Positions 18,189 through 29,897 of a stretch of DNA of 64,000 bases are shown here, in pieces; positions within the stretch are counted from its first letter, which is position 1; each line of letters begins with the position of its first letter. The position numbers and the translations under genes were made by a program. Below the pieces are notes generated by a model. It made no database searches and had not been told where the DNA came from. It saw only the letters and a list, made by a program, of their open reading frames with translations. The DNA comes from Synechococcus sp. WH 7805 (GTDB lineage Bacteria; Cyanobacteriota; Cyanobacteriia; PCC-6307; Cyanobiaceae): the NCBI RefSeq assembly GCF_000153285.1, contig NZ_CH724168.1:2557167-2621166 (forward strand), read 5' to 3'.

Positions 18189-18800
18189 TTAGTTCAACAC
18201 GGTTAGTGATTGGATCTGGGACATTTTTGCCCAGCTTGCGAGGGCCTCCAGTGAGGTGCGATCTGGAAGACAGACGCAGCCACTGCCGGGGTTACAACCA
18301 TGGATGCCCAAGCCGGAGCGGGTTGTTTCGAAGCGTGGCGTCAGGGTGAACCAGATGTCGTCTCCCCAGGCTTCAGGTAGACCCAAGGAGTAGTTGCCTG
18401 CAGGCAGGGGGGCTCCATTGCCGGGAGACCAGCGGCGATCGAGTGATTGGCTGGAAGCAAACCCGCTCACGGCCTCCCAGCTGGCCAGAAGTCGATCGTC
18501 TTGATGAAGCTCCAGTAACCAGAGGCGTTCTCCATCCGGACGTTCGCGTTCAGTGCGTCGAGCCGACAAAGAGAGAGGAGCTTGGCTCAGATTGGCCATA
18601 AGTTCTGGCGTTGGGCCGAGCTGCCCCGGTGGCGGAGGTTCCTGTGGCTGTGATTCTGATATCGCTGCAGGGATGGAGGCTCGCGCTGGTGCTGGGGATG
18701 TGAGGGCTTGTTCTGGTGGCGACCGCCTCAAGCAGCCCTGGAGAAGAACCCCCGCCAGCATGAGGCAGCACCATTGATATCTGGCTCTTCTCGGGGTCAT
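18189..18800 (-). CDS. L,D-transpeptidase (YkuD)-like lipoprotein
   Basis: 203 residues. Signal peptide with lipobox LLQGC (Cys23), then a Pro/Ala-rich linker to about residue 70. The C-terminal domain contains WLLELHQDDRLLASW, then SPGNGAPLPAGNYSLG and GIHGCNPGSGCVCLPD, which matches the HG...SxGC active-site pattern of YkuD transpeptidases, although the usual Arg after the Cys is absent. It probably acts on peptidoglycan cross-links in the periplasm. The start ATG overlaps the crr6 stop (ATGA). Confidence 0.6.
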   Translation of the reverse strand: MTPRRARYQWCCLMLAGVLLQGCLRRSPPEQALTSPAPARASIPAAISESQPQEPPPPGQLGPTPELMANLSQAPLSLSARRTERERPDGERLWLLELHQDDRLLASWEAVSGFASSQSLDRRWSPGNGAPLPAGNYSLGLPEAWGDDIWFTLTPRFETTRSGLGIHGCNPGSGCVCLPDRTSLEALASWAKMSQIQSLTVLN

Positions 18801-19297
18801 CGCGCCTGGTCCAGCAGCTCCCAGAAGCCCCCATCCAACTCGAAGCCGAGGCTTGCCGCCATCAAGGAGAGATTGCCGCGTTGGTGTCCAGGAATCCCTG
18901 CATCTGCCCCATGCTGATCCAGAACCATCAGTCGGTGAGTGATCCAGAGCTCAAGGGCCTGAGGGTCGAAGCGGATTCCATCGCTCGGGCGAAAATCATG
19001 GGGAACGAGCATGGCCACATGCTGAACGAGGCAGCCCTTCGGGCGATCCAGCAGGAGTGGTAGCCAGGGATATTTGGCGTCAGCTCTTAAAGCCCAAAGT
19101 CTGGGTTCTGCACATTCACTCAGCTCCCGAGGATCTTCTGCCGGACGGGGCCATTCATAAGTCAACTCGAGAACAGCTCCGTCGTTCAACAGCTTGGTCA
19201 GGGGCTTGTCCATCCAGCTGTCTAGGGCCCTCAGATCCAGTCGTTGAATCGCATCTGCGCCAATGGTCAGCGAAGACTGATGGCATCCGGCTTCCAT
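18797..19297 (-). CDS. crr6: CRR6-family NdhI maturation factor
   Basis: 166 residues from the ATG at 19297; the frame is open further upstream but that part looks non-coding. The run LDLRALDSWMDKPL, LELTYEWPRPAEDPREL, YPWLPLLLDR and AMLVPHDFRPSDGI matches the chlororespiratory reduction 6 family of cyanobacteria and plastids. In those, the protein helps fold NdhI for NDH-1 assembly. This fits a genome that depends on NDH-1 CO2 uptake (ndhF4/ndhD4 elsewhere in the window). It is divergent from psaM. Confidence 0.75.
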   Translation of the reverse strand: MEAGCHQSSLTIGADAIQRLDLRALDSWMDKPLTKLLNDGAVLELTYEWPRPAEDPRELSECAEPRLWALRADAKYPWLPLLLDRPKGCLVQHVAMLVPHDFRPSDGIRFDPQALELWITHRLMVLDQHGADAGIPGHQRGNLSLMAASLGFELDGGFWELLDQAR

Positions 19298-19375
19298 AAA
19301 GGTGTGACAGGCCTTTGCGAATGATGGCGCTCGAAGGGGGCTTGGCGAAAGAATGCAAGGGTTTCGAGGTTCGTC

Positions 19376-19480
19376 ATGGTCAGCTCCATCACCCAGGCCG
19401 AAATCTTCATCGCTCTCGTGGTCGCTGCCCATGCAGGGGTGCTCGCTGTGCGTTTGTGCGTCAGCCTTTACCGAGCCTGA
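19376..19480 (+). CDS. psaM: Photosystem I reaction centre subunit XII (PsaM)
   Basis: A 34-residue single-helix protein. Reading from the ATG at 19376, the core QAEIFIALVVAAHAGVLAVR and the C-terminal SLYRA match the PsaM pattern (TQxFIALVxAxxPxxLAxRLxxELYK). PsaM lies at the trimer interface side of photosystem I and binds chlorophyll and carotene contacts. It is divergent from crr6 (78 bp between the starts) and followed 61 bp later by a small membrane protein. The length is slightly above the usual 29-32. Recognition is by motif, so confidence is good but not absolute. Confidence 0.8.
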   Translation: MVSSITQAEIFIALVVAAHAGVLAVRLCVSLYRA

Positions 19481-19541
19481 GCGGTCGATGACCCCTGCAT
19501 GATCCCCTTGGCACGGTGTTATCCCTGCGTTACAAGCGGGC

Positions 19542-19883
19542 ATGCGAAAAGCTGTTTCAGAACCGACCGACGCAGCCACTCTGGCTGCGCTCCTTCAACG
19601 GCAAAATGACCGCAGAGAGAAATTTTGCAGCTCTCTCGCGTTGTCAGTGAAACTCGGACTCATGCTCCTGGGCGTCGTGAGTTTGATTCGCCTTTCCATG
19701 GCTTACCAGGAGCGACTCGAACGGCATGGCGAGATGGCTGCTGTCGTTGATGTAGAAACATCCAAGCTCGAAAACCTGCAGCGGCGCTTCGACGCTTTTT
19801 TCACTCTGGGCGGTGATGATCGCCTAATGGATGAACAGGATCAGTGGATCGCACCGAACCGCCTGAGAGTGATCTGGCGCTGA
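19542..19883 (+). CDS. Small membrane protein with coiled-coil tail, unknown function
   Basis: 113 residues: cytoplasmic N-terminus, one membrane helix (about 32-52, LALSVKLGLMLLGVVSLIRL), then a polar helix ERLERHGEMAAVVDVETSKLENLQRRFDAFF with heptad spacing. The layout resembles small septum or DivIC-like proteins, but no motif proves this. It lies between psaM and por in the same direction. The gene looks real from its codon use and position. Confidence 0.6.
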   Translation: MRKAVSEPTDAATLAALLQRQNDRREKFCSSLALSVKLGLMLLGVVSLIRLSMAYQERLERHGEMAAVVDVETSKLENLQRRFDAFFTLGGDDRLMDEQDQWIAPNRLRVIWR

Positions 19884-19918
19884 GTTTCGTGATCCTGCGG
19901 TGAGCGCTGCAGCACTGA

Positions 19919-21944
<2,026 letters not shown>

Positions 21945-23531
21945 TCATGCTTTGTAGTGGGCTTTGGCGTCATAGAGCGTTTCGCTGCTGATTTCCTTGC
22001 ATCCCACCTCCTTGGCATACGACTCGGCATTGCGGCGAACTTTCCCACGCACAAAGAAGGGGATCTTCTTCAATTCGGCTTCGCCATCGGCGGTCCAAAC
22101 CAGTTGGCCGGATGAGGCCTCGTGATGGCTGTCAATTTCGTTTGAGACCTCAGTTCCGTTCTCAGCTCCCGCACCTCCTTGGTGCCCCAAATGACTTTGG
22201 TGCCCATCCACAAACTCGAAGTCGTGGCGGAACATGCCGATCAGGTGCTCCTCCAGGCCCATCATTAATGGGTGGACCCAGGCATCGAAGATCACATTCG
22301 CGCCTTCCCAGCCCATCTGAGGGCTGTGGCGTGCAGGAACATCCTGAACATGCATCGGGGTGCTGATCACGGCGCAAGGAATCCCAAGCCGTTTAGCGCT
22401 GTGCCGTTCCATCTGGGTACCCAGGACGAGTTCGGGAGCCGCTTCGGCCATGGCTGCCTCGACCGCCAGATAGTCATCGCAGATCAGGGCCTCAAGACCC
22501 AGCCTTTTGGCAGCGGCACGAACAGGTCTGGCCATTTCCCGGCTGTAGGTACCCAGCCCCACCACGGTGAATCCAAGTTCTTCGCTGCAGATCCTTGCTG
22601 CGGCAATGGCGTGGGTGCCGTCGCCAAAGATGAAGACCCGCTTGCCTGTGAGATAAGTGGAATCGACAGACTCGGAATACCAGGGCATGCGGGATCGCTG
22701 GTATCCCTCTGCAGCCTCCGGGGGGGCCATCCCAAGCAGGGCATGCACCTCCACAAGAAAGTCGTGGGTTGCCCCCATTCCGATCGGCACCGTTTTGCTG
22801 AAAGGGATTCCGAAGTTGCGTTCCAGCCAGCTGCAGCTGGATTCAGCCACTTCCGGATAGAGGCACACATTCAAGTCAGCCTGGGGCAGTCGAAGAATGT
22901 CCTTCACCCCTGCACTCAGCGGCGCGACAACGCCAACGTCGATGCCGTGAAGTGATAGCAGTCGCTGGATTTCAAGAACATCGTCTCGACAACGGAAACC
23001 AAGCAGGGACGGCCCGAGCAGATTCACCCGTGGGCGACGCCCTTCCTGCTTCCAGGCTTTCACGTCATGGTTCGGCTGCGGCGGGACGGTTTGTTTCAGC
23101 AGCCCTCGCACCAGTTGGTAGAAGGTCTCAGCAGCTCCCCAGTTCTCTTTCTTGCTGTAAGCGGGAAGCTCCAGGGTGACCACGGGCATCGGTAATCCCA
23201 TTCCCTGCGCCAGAGCACCGGGCTGGTCTTGGATCAGTTCGGCCGTGCAGCTTTCTCCCACAAGCAGAGCATCGGGTTGAAAACGATCGGCTGCTTCTTG
23301 CACGTGCCGCTTGACCAGTTCTGCGGTGTCGCCTCCCAGATCTCTGGCCTGAAAGGTGGTGTAGGTCACCGGTGGTCGTTGCCCGCGACGTTCGATCATC
23401 GTGAACAGAAGATCGGCGTAGGTGTCGCCCTGCGGTGCATGAAGCACGTAGTGAACTCCTTGCATTGAGGCGGCGATGCGCATGGCACCCACATGGGGGG
23501 GGCCTTCGTAAGTCCAGAGCGTCAGTTCCAT
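21945..23531 (-). CDS. chlB: Light-independent protochlorophyllide reductase, ChlB
   Basis: 528 residues. NifK-like subunit: N-terminal [17 protein letters not shown] with the Asp/Cys cluster region, [28 protein letters not shown] in the middle, and the C-terminal ~50-residue ChlB domain [21 protein letters not shown]. Together with ChlN it forms the catalytic heterotetramer. It starts 4 bp after chlN stops. A His/Gly-rich linker precedes the C-terminal domain (about 440-475). Confidence 0.97.
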   Translation of the reverse strand: MELTLWTYEGPPHVGAMRIAASMQGVHYVLHAPQGDTYADLLFTMIERRGQRPPVTYTTFQARDLGGDTAELVKRHVQEAADRFQPDALLVGESCTAELIQDQPGALAQGMGLPMPVVTLELPAYSKKENWGAAETFYQLVRGLLKQTVPPQPNHDVKAWKQEGRRPRVNLLGPSLLGFRCRDDVLEIQRLLSLHGIDVGVVAPLSAGVKDILRLPQADLNVCLYPEVAESSCSWLERNFGIPFSKTVPIGMGATHDFLVEVHALLGMAPPEAAEGYQRSRMPWYSESVDSTYLTGKRVFIFGDGTHAIAAARICSEELGFTVVGLGTYSREMARPVRAAAKRLGLEALICDDYLAVEAAMAEAAPELVLGTQMERHSAKRLGIPCAVISTPMHVQDVPARHSPQMGWEGANVIFDAWVHPLMMGLEEHLIGMFRHDFEFVDGHQSHLGHQGGAGAENGTEVSNEIDSHHEASSGQLVWTADGEAELKKIPFFVRGKVRRNAESYAKEVGCKEISSETLYDAKAHYKA

Positions 23532-23535
23532 CGAA

Positions 23536-25421
<1,886 letters not shown>

Positions 25422-25435
25422 ATGCGATTCGTCGT

Positions 25436-25843
25436 TCAGAGGCGACGGCGGAAGCGGTCATCGCCATAGCTTCCGCCCGATCTCTCGTCAGAAACTTCGA
25501 TTTTCGTGAGCCGCCAGACATTGCGGCTCACGCGCTTGGCGCACAGCCCACCGCGCTCTACCTGTTCGGTTCCAGGTCGGGCACCGAGCAGGAAACCCAC
25601 TTCCGCAGTACTCAGTGGTGCTCCGGTCTCCAGAGCCAATGCGGTGAGCTCCAGCCGTTGCCGCAGTTGATGCAGGGTCTGGGCTTTGTTTTCGTTTTGG
25701 GATGGCAACCAAGGCAGTTCGGCGTGTCCTTCTCGGGCCAAACGCTGCATCAGGCCATAGCTCACCAGTCCGAGCGCCTGTTCGGCATTCAGTTCAGTGG
25801 CTGGATTTCCATCGTTCAGGCGGGGCTCCTGTGTCGAGGTCAT
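25436..25843 (-). CDS. Hypothetical protein next to csoS1D
   Basis: 135 residues from the ATG at 25843 (MTSTQEP); an upstream in-frame start at 25912 would add 23. A helical N-terminal half (AEQALGLVSYGLMQRLAREGH) is followed by LSTAEVGFLLGARPG and GGLCAKRVSRNVWRLTKI, which looks like a small helix-turn-helix or winged helix region. It may be a DNA- or protein-binding factor. It is divergent from csoS1D, with 95 bp between the starts. No family recognised. Confidence 0.55.
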   Translation of the reverse strand: MTSTQEPRLNDGNPATELNAEQALGLVSYGLMQRLAREGHAELPWLPSQNENKAQTLHQLRQRLELTALALETGAPLSTAEVGFLLGARPGTEQVERGGLCAKRVSRNVWRLTKIEVSDERSGGSYGDDRFRRRL

Positions 25844-25938
25844 CGGTCTTGATGCATGTGGGCTGAAGGTATCGGCTGGCTTCAGCGACGCAAGCGCAAA
25901 GCCCTTGCTCACAGTCGGCTTCCGGTAAGATCCGCGCC

Positions 25939-26724
25939 ATGAATCGTTTCGCCGGCTTCGATGCCAGGGAGCGGCGCGTCGGCGGCAGCGCCCTCGTTAC
26001 CGGTACGGAAGTTCATCCTTCCGCGAGTGGAGCCAGCTGCGTTGTTACCACTGATTCCGAATCGTCACGCTTTACCCGCCGAAACAGCCATGTGCAGTCG
26101 ATCGAACTGCGCACGCATGTCTTCATTGACTCCCTCCAGCCCCAACTAGCGGCGTATATGGGGTCTGTCAGCCAAGGTTTTCTTCCGATCCCAGGAGATG
26201 CCTGTCTCTGGATGGAAGTGTCACCGGGAATGGCCGTTCATCGTGTCACTGACATCGCCCTGAAGGCCAGCAATGTGCGGCTCGGACAGATGGTGGTGGA
26301 GCGGGCTTTCGGCTCCATGGCCTTGTATCACCGCGATCAGAGCACAGTGCTTCACTCCGGAGATGTGGTTCTCGAGGCGATCGGCAGCTCCATCGACCAG
26401 CGCAGTCCGGCTGAGGTGAGCTGGACTGAGGTGATTCGTGCGATTACACCTGACCATGCGGTGCTGATTAATCGGCAAAATCGACGGGGCTCGATGATTG
26501 AGGCGGGGATGAGCATGTTCATCCTCGAAACGGAACCAGCTGGTTACGTGCTGATCGCAGCCAATGAAGCCGAGAAGGCTTCCAACATCACATTGGTGGA
26601 TGTGAAAGCGGTGGGTGCATTCGGACGTCTCACCCTGGCGGGGCGAGAAGGTGATGTTGAAGAGGCCGCTGCCGCCGCCATGCGAGCCATCGACTTGGTG
26701 AATCGACGTTCAACACTGCGCTGA
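25939..26724 (+). CDS. csoS1D: Tandem BMC-domain carboxysome shell protein CsoS1D
   Basis: 261 residues. Two BMC folds in tandem (about 55-155 and 156-255): [21 protein letters not shown] begins the first and [26 protein letters not shown] the second, ending [18 protein letters not shown]. Such trimers stack into a gated pore in alpha-carboxysome shells. The first ~52 residues are polar and probably disordered; they include ALVTGTEV (from residue 18), Cys34 and VVTTDSE, echoing CsoS2 repeat motifs. It lies upstream of the main operon, separated by the minus-strand rdgB gene. Confidence 0.93.
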   Translation: MNRFAGFDARERRVGGSALVTGTEVHPSASGASCVVTTDSESSRFTRRNSHVQSIELRTHVFIDSLQPQLAAYMGSVSQGFLPIPGDACLWMEVSPGMAVHRVTDIALKASNVRLGQMVVERAFGSMALYHRDQSTVLHSGDVVLEAIGSSIDQRSPAEVSWTEVIRAITPDHAVLINRQNRRGSMIEAGMSMFILETEPAGYVLIAANEAEKASNITLVDVKAVGAFGRLTLAGREGDVEEAAAAAMRAIDLVNRRSTLR

Positions 26725-26726
26725 TT

Positions 26727-27329
26727 TCAGTCCAAATTGAGGCGTCTACGCAGGCCTTGAGCCAAATTGCGTGCGGCTTTTCCGCGACTGCCCAGCCTCG
26801 AGAGCTGGGAGGCGTTGAGTTGGCCGTAACTGCAGCCTGCTTCACGAACCCAGAACAGGGATTCAATCCCTCCACCCGGATAGGCAGGGGTATGGAGCAA
26901 TTCACCCCAGCAGAACCCTTCAGCTTCCTCATCACAGGTCCCCTCCGGTGAGCAGAGCACCATGGCGCTGCGGAAGCATGCGCTTCGGTAGGGAATGTCG
27001 GCCATCGCCGCTTGAAGGCGTTCCAGCTTGTCGTGGTCCGATGCGGCGAACCTTGCCGTGAAGAGCCCAGGAGCACCGTCAAGAGCGTCGACTTCCAAGC
27101 CGGAATCGTCGGCAAGCGCCCAGCATCCTGTTCGCAGAGCGGCGGCGAGAGCTTTCAGGCGAGCGTTTTCGAGATAAGTGCTTCCTGTTTCCTCCACATC
27201 AAGATCCGCAGGCTGGCGGCTCACGTCCACGTTGATCGGACCGAGCATGGCTTCAATCTCCGCCACTTTGTGTGGATTGCCACTGGCGATGATCAGCCTG
27301 CGCAAAGAACCCCCTCTGAAGGGTTCCAT
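26727..27329 (-). CDS. rdgB: Non-canonical purine NTP pyrophosphatase (Ham1/RdgB)
   Basis: 200 residues. LIIASGNPHKVAEIEAML opens the fold (SxNxxK nucleotide loop), then ETGSTYLENARLKA and LADDSGLEVDALDGAPG with the catalytic acids, SQLSRLGSRGKAARNL at the end. It hydrolyses ITP, XTP and dITP. Its place between csoS1D and csoS1 is a known arrangement in marine picocyanobacteria. The gene is tail-to-tail with csoS1D (2 bp apart) and divergent from csoS1. Confidence 0.93.
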   Translation of the reverse strand: MEPFRGGSLRRLIIASGNPHKVAEIEAMLGPINVDVSRQPADLDVEETGSTYLENARLKALAAALRTGCWALADDSGLEVDALDGAPGLFTARFAASDHDKLERLQAAMADIPYRSACFRSAMVLCSPEGTCDEEAEGFCWGELLHTPAYPGGGIESLFWVREAGCSYGQLNASQLSRLGSRGKAARNLAQGLRRRLNLD

Positions 27330-27596
27330 TGTGTGGGATCAACGGGGCAACCAACCCCCTCTTGAGGCATGTTTTTTTGTAAACAAAGACTTTTGCCGTC
27401 GTCGGCAACCCAATGTGTTCAGGTGCTCACGCGATACACCAGCAGCTGTTCCCATCAGTCATAGACAGGCTGATCAGTGGAGCTTATGAAGTTCACTATG
27501 GACAGTGATCTCGAGAGTTCTCCAGATCGCTTGACGGCCAGGCCTTTGGCAGAGCAGGCTCAGCGGCGAACATTCCACCCCCTTTCCCGGTAGGCA
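27330..27596 (+). promoter_or_regulatory. Divergent control region of the carboxysome operon and rdgB
   Basis: 267 bp, the longest non-coding stretch of the window. It should hold the promoter of the csoS1-to-csoS1E operon and that of rdgB. Visible structure: an AT-rich block with TGTTT/AAACA arms (27370-27385) and near-palindrome TTTGTAAACAAA, close to rdgB. The csoS1-proximal half holds a possible short ORF. A LysR-type (CbbR/CmpR-like) operator could be here, but no box was certain enough to name. Confidence 0.4.
27486..27593 (+). CDS. Possible 35-residue upstream ORF of csoS1
   Basis: An open frame ATG (27486) to TAG (27591-27593) that would encode 35 residues starting MKFTMDSDLE and ending FHPLSR. 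A GGAG box (27479-27482) lies 3 bases before the ATG, closer than ideal. The stop ends 3 bases before the csoS1 ATG, and csoS1 itself has no visible Shine-Dalgarno box, so translation could be coupled. It may equally be a chance ORF. No homologue known to me. Confidence 0.3.
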   Translation: MKFTMDSDLESSPDRLTARPLAEQAQRRTFHPLSR

Positions 27597-27908
27597 ATGG
27601 CTAACGAAACCATGGGCATCGCCCTCGGCATGATCGAGACCCGCGGTCTGGTCCCCGCCATCGAGGCAGCTGATGCCATGACCAAGGCTGCCGAAGTGCG
27701 CCTGATCGGTCGTGAGTTCGTCGGCGGCGGCTACGTCACCGTTCTGGTGCGCGGCGAAACCGGCGCTGTGAACGCTGCTGTGCGTGCTGGCGCCGATGCT
27801 TGCGAACGTGTCGGCGACGGCCTGGTCGCTGCTCACATCATTGCCCGCCCCCACCGCGAAGTAGAGCCTGCTCTGGGCAACGGCAACTTCATCGGTCAGA
27901 AGGACTGA
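27597..27908 (+). CDS. csoS1: Carboxysome hexameric shell protein CsoS1
   Basis: 103 residues, one BMC-H domain: IALGMIETRGLVPAIEAADAM, then VRLIGREFVGGGYVTVLVRGE and GAVNAAVRAGADACERVGD, ending AHIIARPHREVEP. It forms the hexamers that tile the facets of the alpha-carboxysome shell. No strong ribosome site is visible before the ATG. It is the first certain gene of the operon and the probable parent of the csoS1E BMC domain, which shares most of this sequence. Confidence 0.97.
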   Translation: MANETMGIALGMIETRGLVPAIEAADAMTKAAEVRLIGREFVGGGYVTVLVRGETGAVNAAVRAGADACERVGDGLVAAHIIARPHREVEPALGNGNFIGQKD

Positions 27909-27979
27909 GATCTTCCGCTGAGCCTCTGATGAGGCACGCGAACGTCTCAACCTCTTCACCGACCTAACGGAGATTTCCC

Positions 27980-29395
27980 ATGAGCAAGAAGTACGACGCT
28001 GGGGTCAAGGAGTACAGGGATACCTACTGGACTCCTGATTACGTCCCCCTCGACACCGACCTGCTGGCCTGCTTCAAGTGCACCGGCCAAGACGGTGTGC
28101 CCAAGGAAGAAGTTGCCGCTGCTGTGGCTGCTGAATCCTCCACCGGCACCTGGTCCACTGTGTGGTCCGAGCTCCTCACCGATCTCGACTTCTATAAAGG
28201 CCGTTGCTACCGCATCGAAGACGTCCCTGGTGACAAGGAGTCTTTCTATGCCTTCATCGCCTACCCCCTCGACCTGTTCGAAGAGGGTTCCATCACCAAC
28301 GTTCTGACCTCCCTGGTCGGCAACGTGTTCGGTTTCAAGGCTCTTCGCCACCTGCGCCTGGAAGACATCCGCTTCCCGATGGCGTTCATCAAGAGCTGCT
28401 ACGGCCCGCCGAACGGCATCCAGGTCGAGCGCGACCGGATGAACAAGTACGGACGTCCACTGCTGGGTTGCACCATCAAGCCGAAGCTCGGCCTGAGCGG
28501 TAAGAACTACGGCCGTGTTGTCTATGAGTGCCTGCGCGGTGGTCTGGACTTCACCAAAGACGACGAGAACATCAACTCCCAGCCCTTCCAGCGTTGGCAG
28601 AACCGCTTCGAATTCGTTGCGGAAGCCATCAAGCTGTCCGAGCAGGAGACCGGAGAGCGCAAGGGTCACTACCTCAACGTGACCGCCAACACTCCCGAAG
28701 AGATGTACGAGCGCGCTGAGTTCGCCAAGGAACTCGGCATGCCGATCATCATGCACGACTTCATCACCGGTGGCTTCACGGCCAACACCGGTTTGTCGAA
28801 GTGGTGCCGCAAGAACGGCATGTTGCTGCACATCCACCGCGCCATGCACGCGGTGATCGACCGTCACCCCAAGCACGGCATCCACTTCCGCGTTCTGGCC
28901 AAGTGTCTGCGTCTGTCCGGTGGTGACCAGCTCCACACCGGCACCGTGGTCGGAAAGCTGGAAGGTGATCGTCAGACCACCCTCGGCTACATCGACCAGC
29001 TGCGCGAATCCTTCGTGCCCGAAGACCGCAGCCGCGGCAACTTCTTCGATCAGGACTGGGGTTCCATGCCTGGCGTGTTCGCCGTTGCTTCCGGCGGTAT
29101 CCACGTGTGGCACATGCCTGCCCTGGTCACCATCTTCGGCGACGACTCCGTTCTGCAGTTCGGTGGTGGTACCCACGGTCACCCCTGGGGTTCCGCTGCA
29201 GGTGCTGCGGCCAACCGCGTGGCCCTCGAGGCCTGCGTCAAGGCCCGCAACGCCGGCCGTCATCTCGAGAAAGAGAGCCGCGACATCCTTATGGAAGCCG
29301 GCAAGCACAGCCCTGAGCTGGCGATCGCCCTCGAGACCTGGAAGGAGATCAAGTTCGAGTTCGACACCGTCGACAAGCTCGACGTTCAGAACTGA
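27980..29395 (+). CDS. cbbL: RuBisCO large subunit, form IA
   Basis: 471 residues, 71 bp after csoS1 with a GGAG box 7 bases before the ATG. Active-site blocks: [17 protein letters not shown] (Lys175 region), [11 protein letters not shown] with the carbamylated Lys201, [12 protein letters not shown], and [12 protein letters not shown] near loop 6. The sequence type and the neighbouring cso genes show the form IA (carboxysomal, proteobacterial-like) enzyme typical of alpha-cyanobacteria. Codon use is strongly biased to C-ending codons, as expected for a highly expressed gene. Confidence 0.99.
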   Translation: MSKKYDAGVKEYRDTYWTPDYVPLDTDLLACFKCTGQDGVPKEEVAAAVAAESSTGTWSTVWSELLTDLDFYKGRCYRIEDVPGDKESFYAFIAYPLDLFEEGSITNVLTSLVGNVFGFKALRHLRLEDIRFPMAFIKSCYGPPNGIQVERDRMNKYGRPLLGCTIKPKLGLSGKNYGRVVYECLRGGLDFTKDDENINSQPFQRWQNRFEFVAEAIKLSEQETGERKGHYLNVTANTPEEMYERAEFAKELGMPIIMHDFITGGFTANTGLSKWCRKNGMLLHIHRAMHAVIDRHPKHGIHFRVLAKCLRLSGGDQLHTGTVVGKLEGDRQTTLGYIDQLRESFVPEDRSRGNFFDQDWGSMPGVFAVASGGIHVWHMPALVTIFGDDSVLQFGGGTHGHPWGSAAGAAANRVALEACVKARNAGRHLEKESRDILMEAGKHSPELAIALETWKEIKFEFDTVDKLDVQN

Positions 29396-29405
29396 TCGTT
29401 TCTAC

Positions 29406-29439
29406 GGCCGGTTGATGCAACCGGCCCAACCCTTTTTTT
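29406..29439 (+). terminator. Hairpin plus T-run between cbbL and cbbS
   Basis: A perfect 9-bp stem GGCCGGTTG / CAACCGGCC (29406-29414 and 29418-29426) with a 3-base loop, followed after six bases by seven T. It sits 10 bp behind the cbbL stop inside the operon. The spacing to the T-run makes it a weak terminator, so it more likely protects or processes the cbbL 3' end, or partly attenuates. Confidence 0.55.
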
Positions 29440-29454
29440 ACAACCAGGATCCCC

Positions 29455-29796
29455 ATGCCTTTCCAGAGCACCGTGGGTGACTATCAAACAGTCGCCACCC
29501 TGGAGACCTTCGGCTTTCTCCCGCCGATGACCCAGGACGAGATCTACGACCAGATCGCGTACATCATTGCCCAGGGTTGGAGCCCGCTCGTCGAGCACGT
29601 CCACCCCAGCAACTCCATGGCCACGTACTGGTCCTATTGGAAGCTCCCCTTCTTCGGTGAGAAGGACCTCAACGTTGTTGTGAGTGAGCTCGAGGCTTGC
29701 CATCGCGCTTACCCCGACCACCACGTTCGCATCGTCGGTTACGACGCTTACACCCAGAGCCAGGGTGCCTGCTTCGTGGTTTTCGAAGGACGCTGA
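29455..29796 (+). CDS. cbbS: RuBisCO small subunit, form IA
   Basis: 113 residues. FETFGFLPPMT near the start, then DQIAYIIAQGWSPLVEHV, YWSYWKLPFFG and the end ACFVVFEGR are characteristic of form I small subunits. Eight copies cap the L8 core of RuBisCO inside the carboxysome. The gene is flanked on both sides by perfect inverted repeats. The stop codon lies in the loop of the first downstream hairpin. Confidence 0.98.
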   Translation: MPFQSTVGDYQTVATLETFGFLPPMTQDEIYDQIAYIIAQGWSPLVEHVHPSNSMATYWSYWKLPFFGEKDLNVVVSELEACHRAYPDHHVRIVGYDAYTQSQGACFVVFEGR

Positions 29797-29870
29797 TCCT
29801 TCGAACCTTTGGTTCCGAGCCCTGAACTGCTCAGGGCTCCAGTTTTTTCAGGAGGGGCAGGTGCCCCTCC
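29782..29870 (+). terminator. Three tandem hairpins between cbbS and csoS2
   Basis: Three perfect 9-bp inverted repeats in 89 bases: TTCGAAGGA/TCCTTCGAA (29782-29790, 29797-29805; the loop holds the cbbS stop), GAGCCCTGA/TCAGGGCTC (29817-29825, 29831-29839) followed by CAG and six T (29843-29848), and GGAGGGGCA/TGCCCCTCC (29851-29859, 29862-29870). The second has the form of an intrinsic terminator. The set probably reduces read-through so that RuBisCO mRNA exceeds that of the scaffold and shell genes, and may stabilise the cbbLS 3' end. The third ends 27 bases before the csoS2 ATG. Confidence 0.7.
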
Positions 29871-29897
29871 ACTTCACGACGACACCCTCGGGCGGAC

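Noticed and set aside
18797..19579. 260-residue version of CRR6
   Set aside because: The N-terminal 94 residues would be antisense to psaM and lack family features.
27956..29308. Long antisense ORF (450 codons) opposite cbbL
   Set aside because: It follows from the strong codon bias of cbbL, which removes stops from the opposite frame; the protein has no recognisable features.
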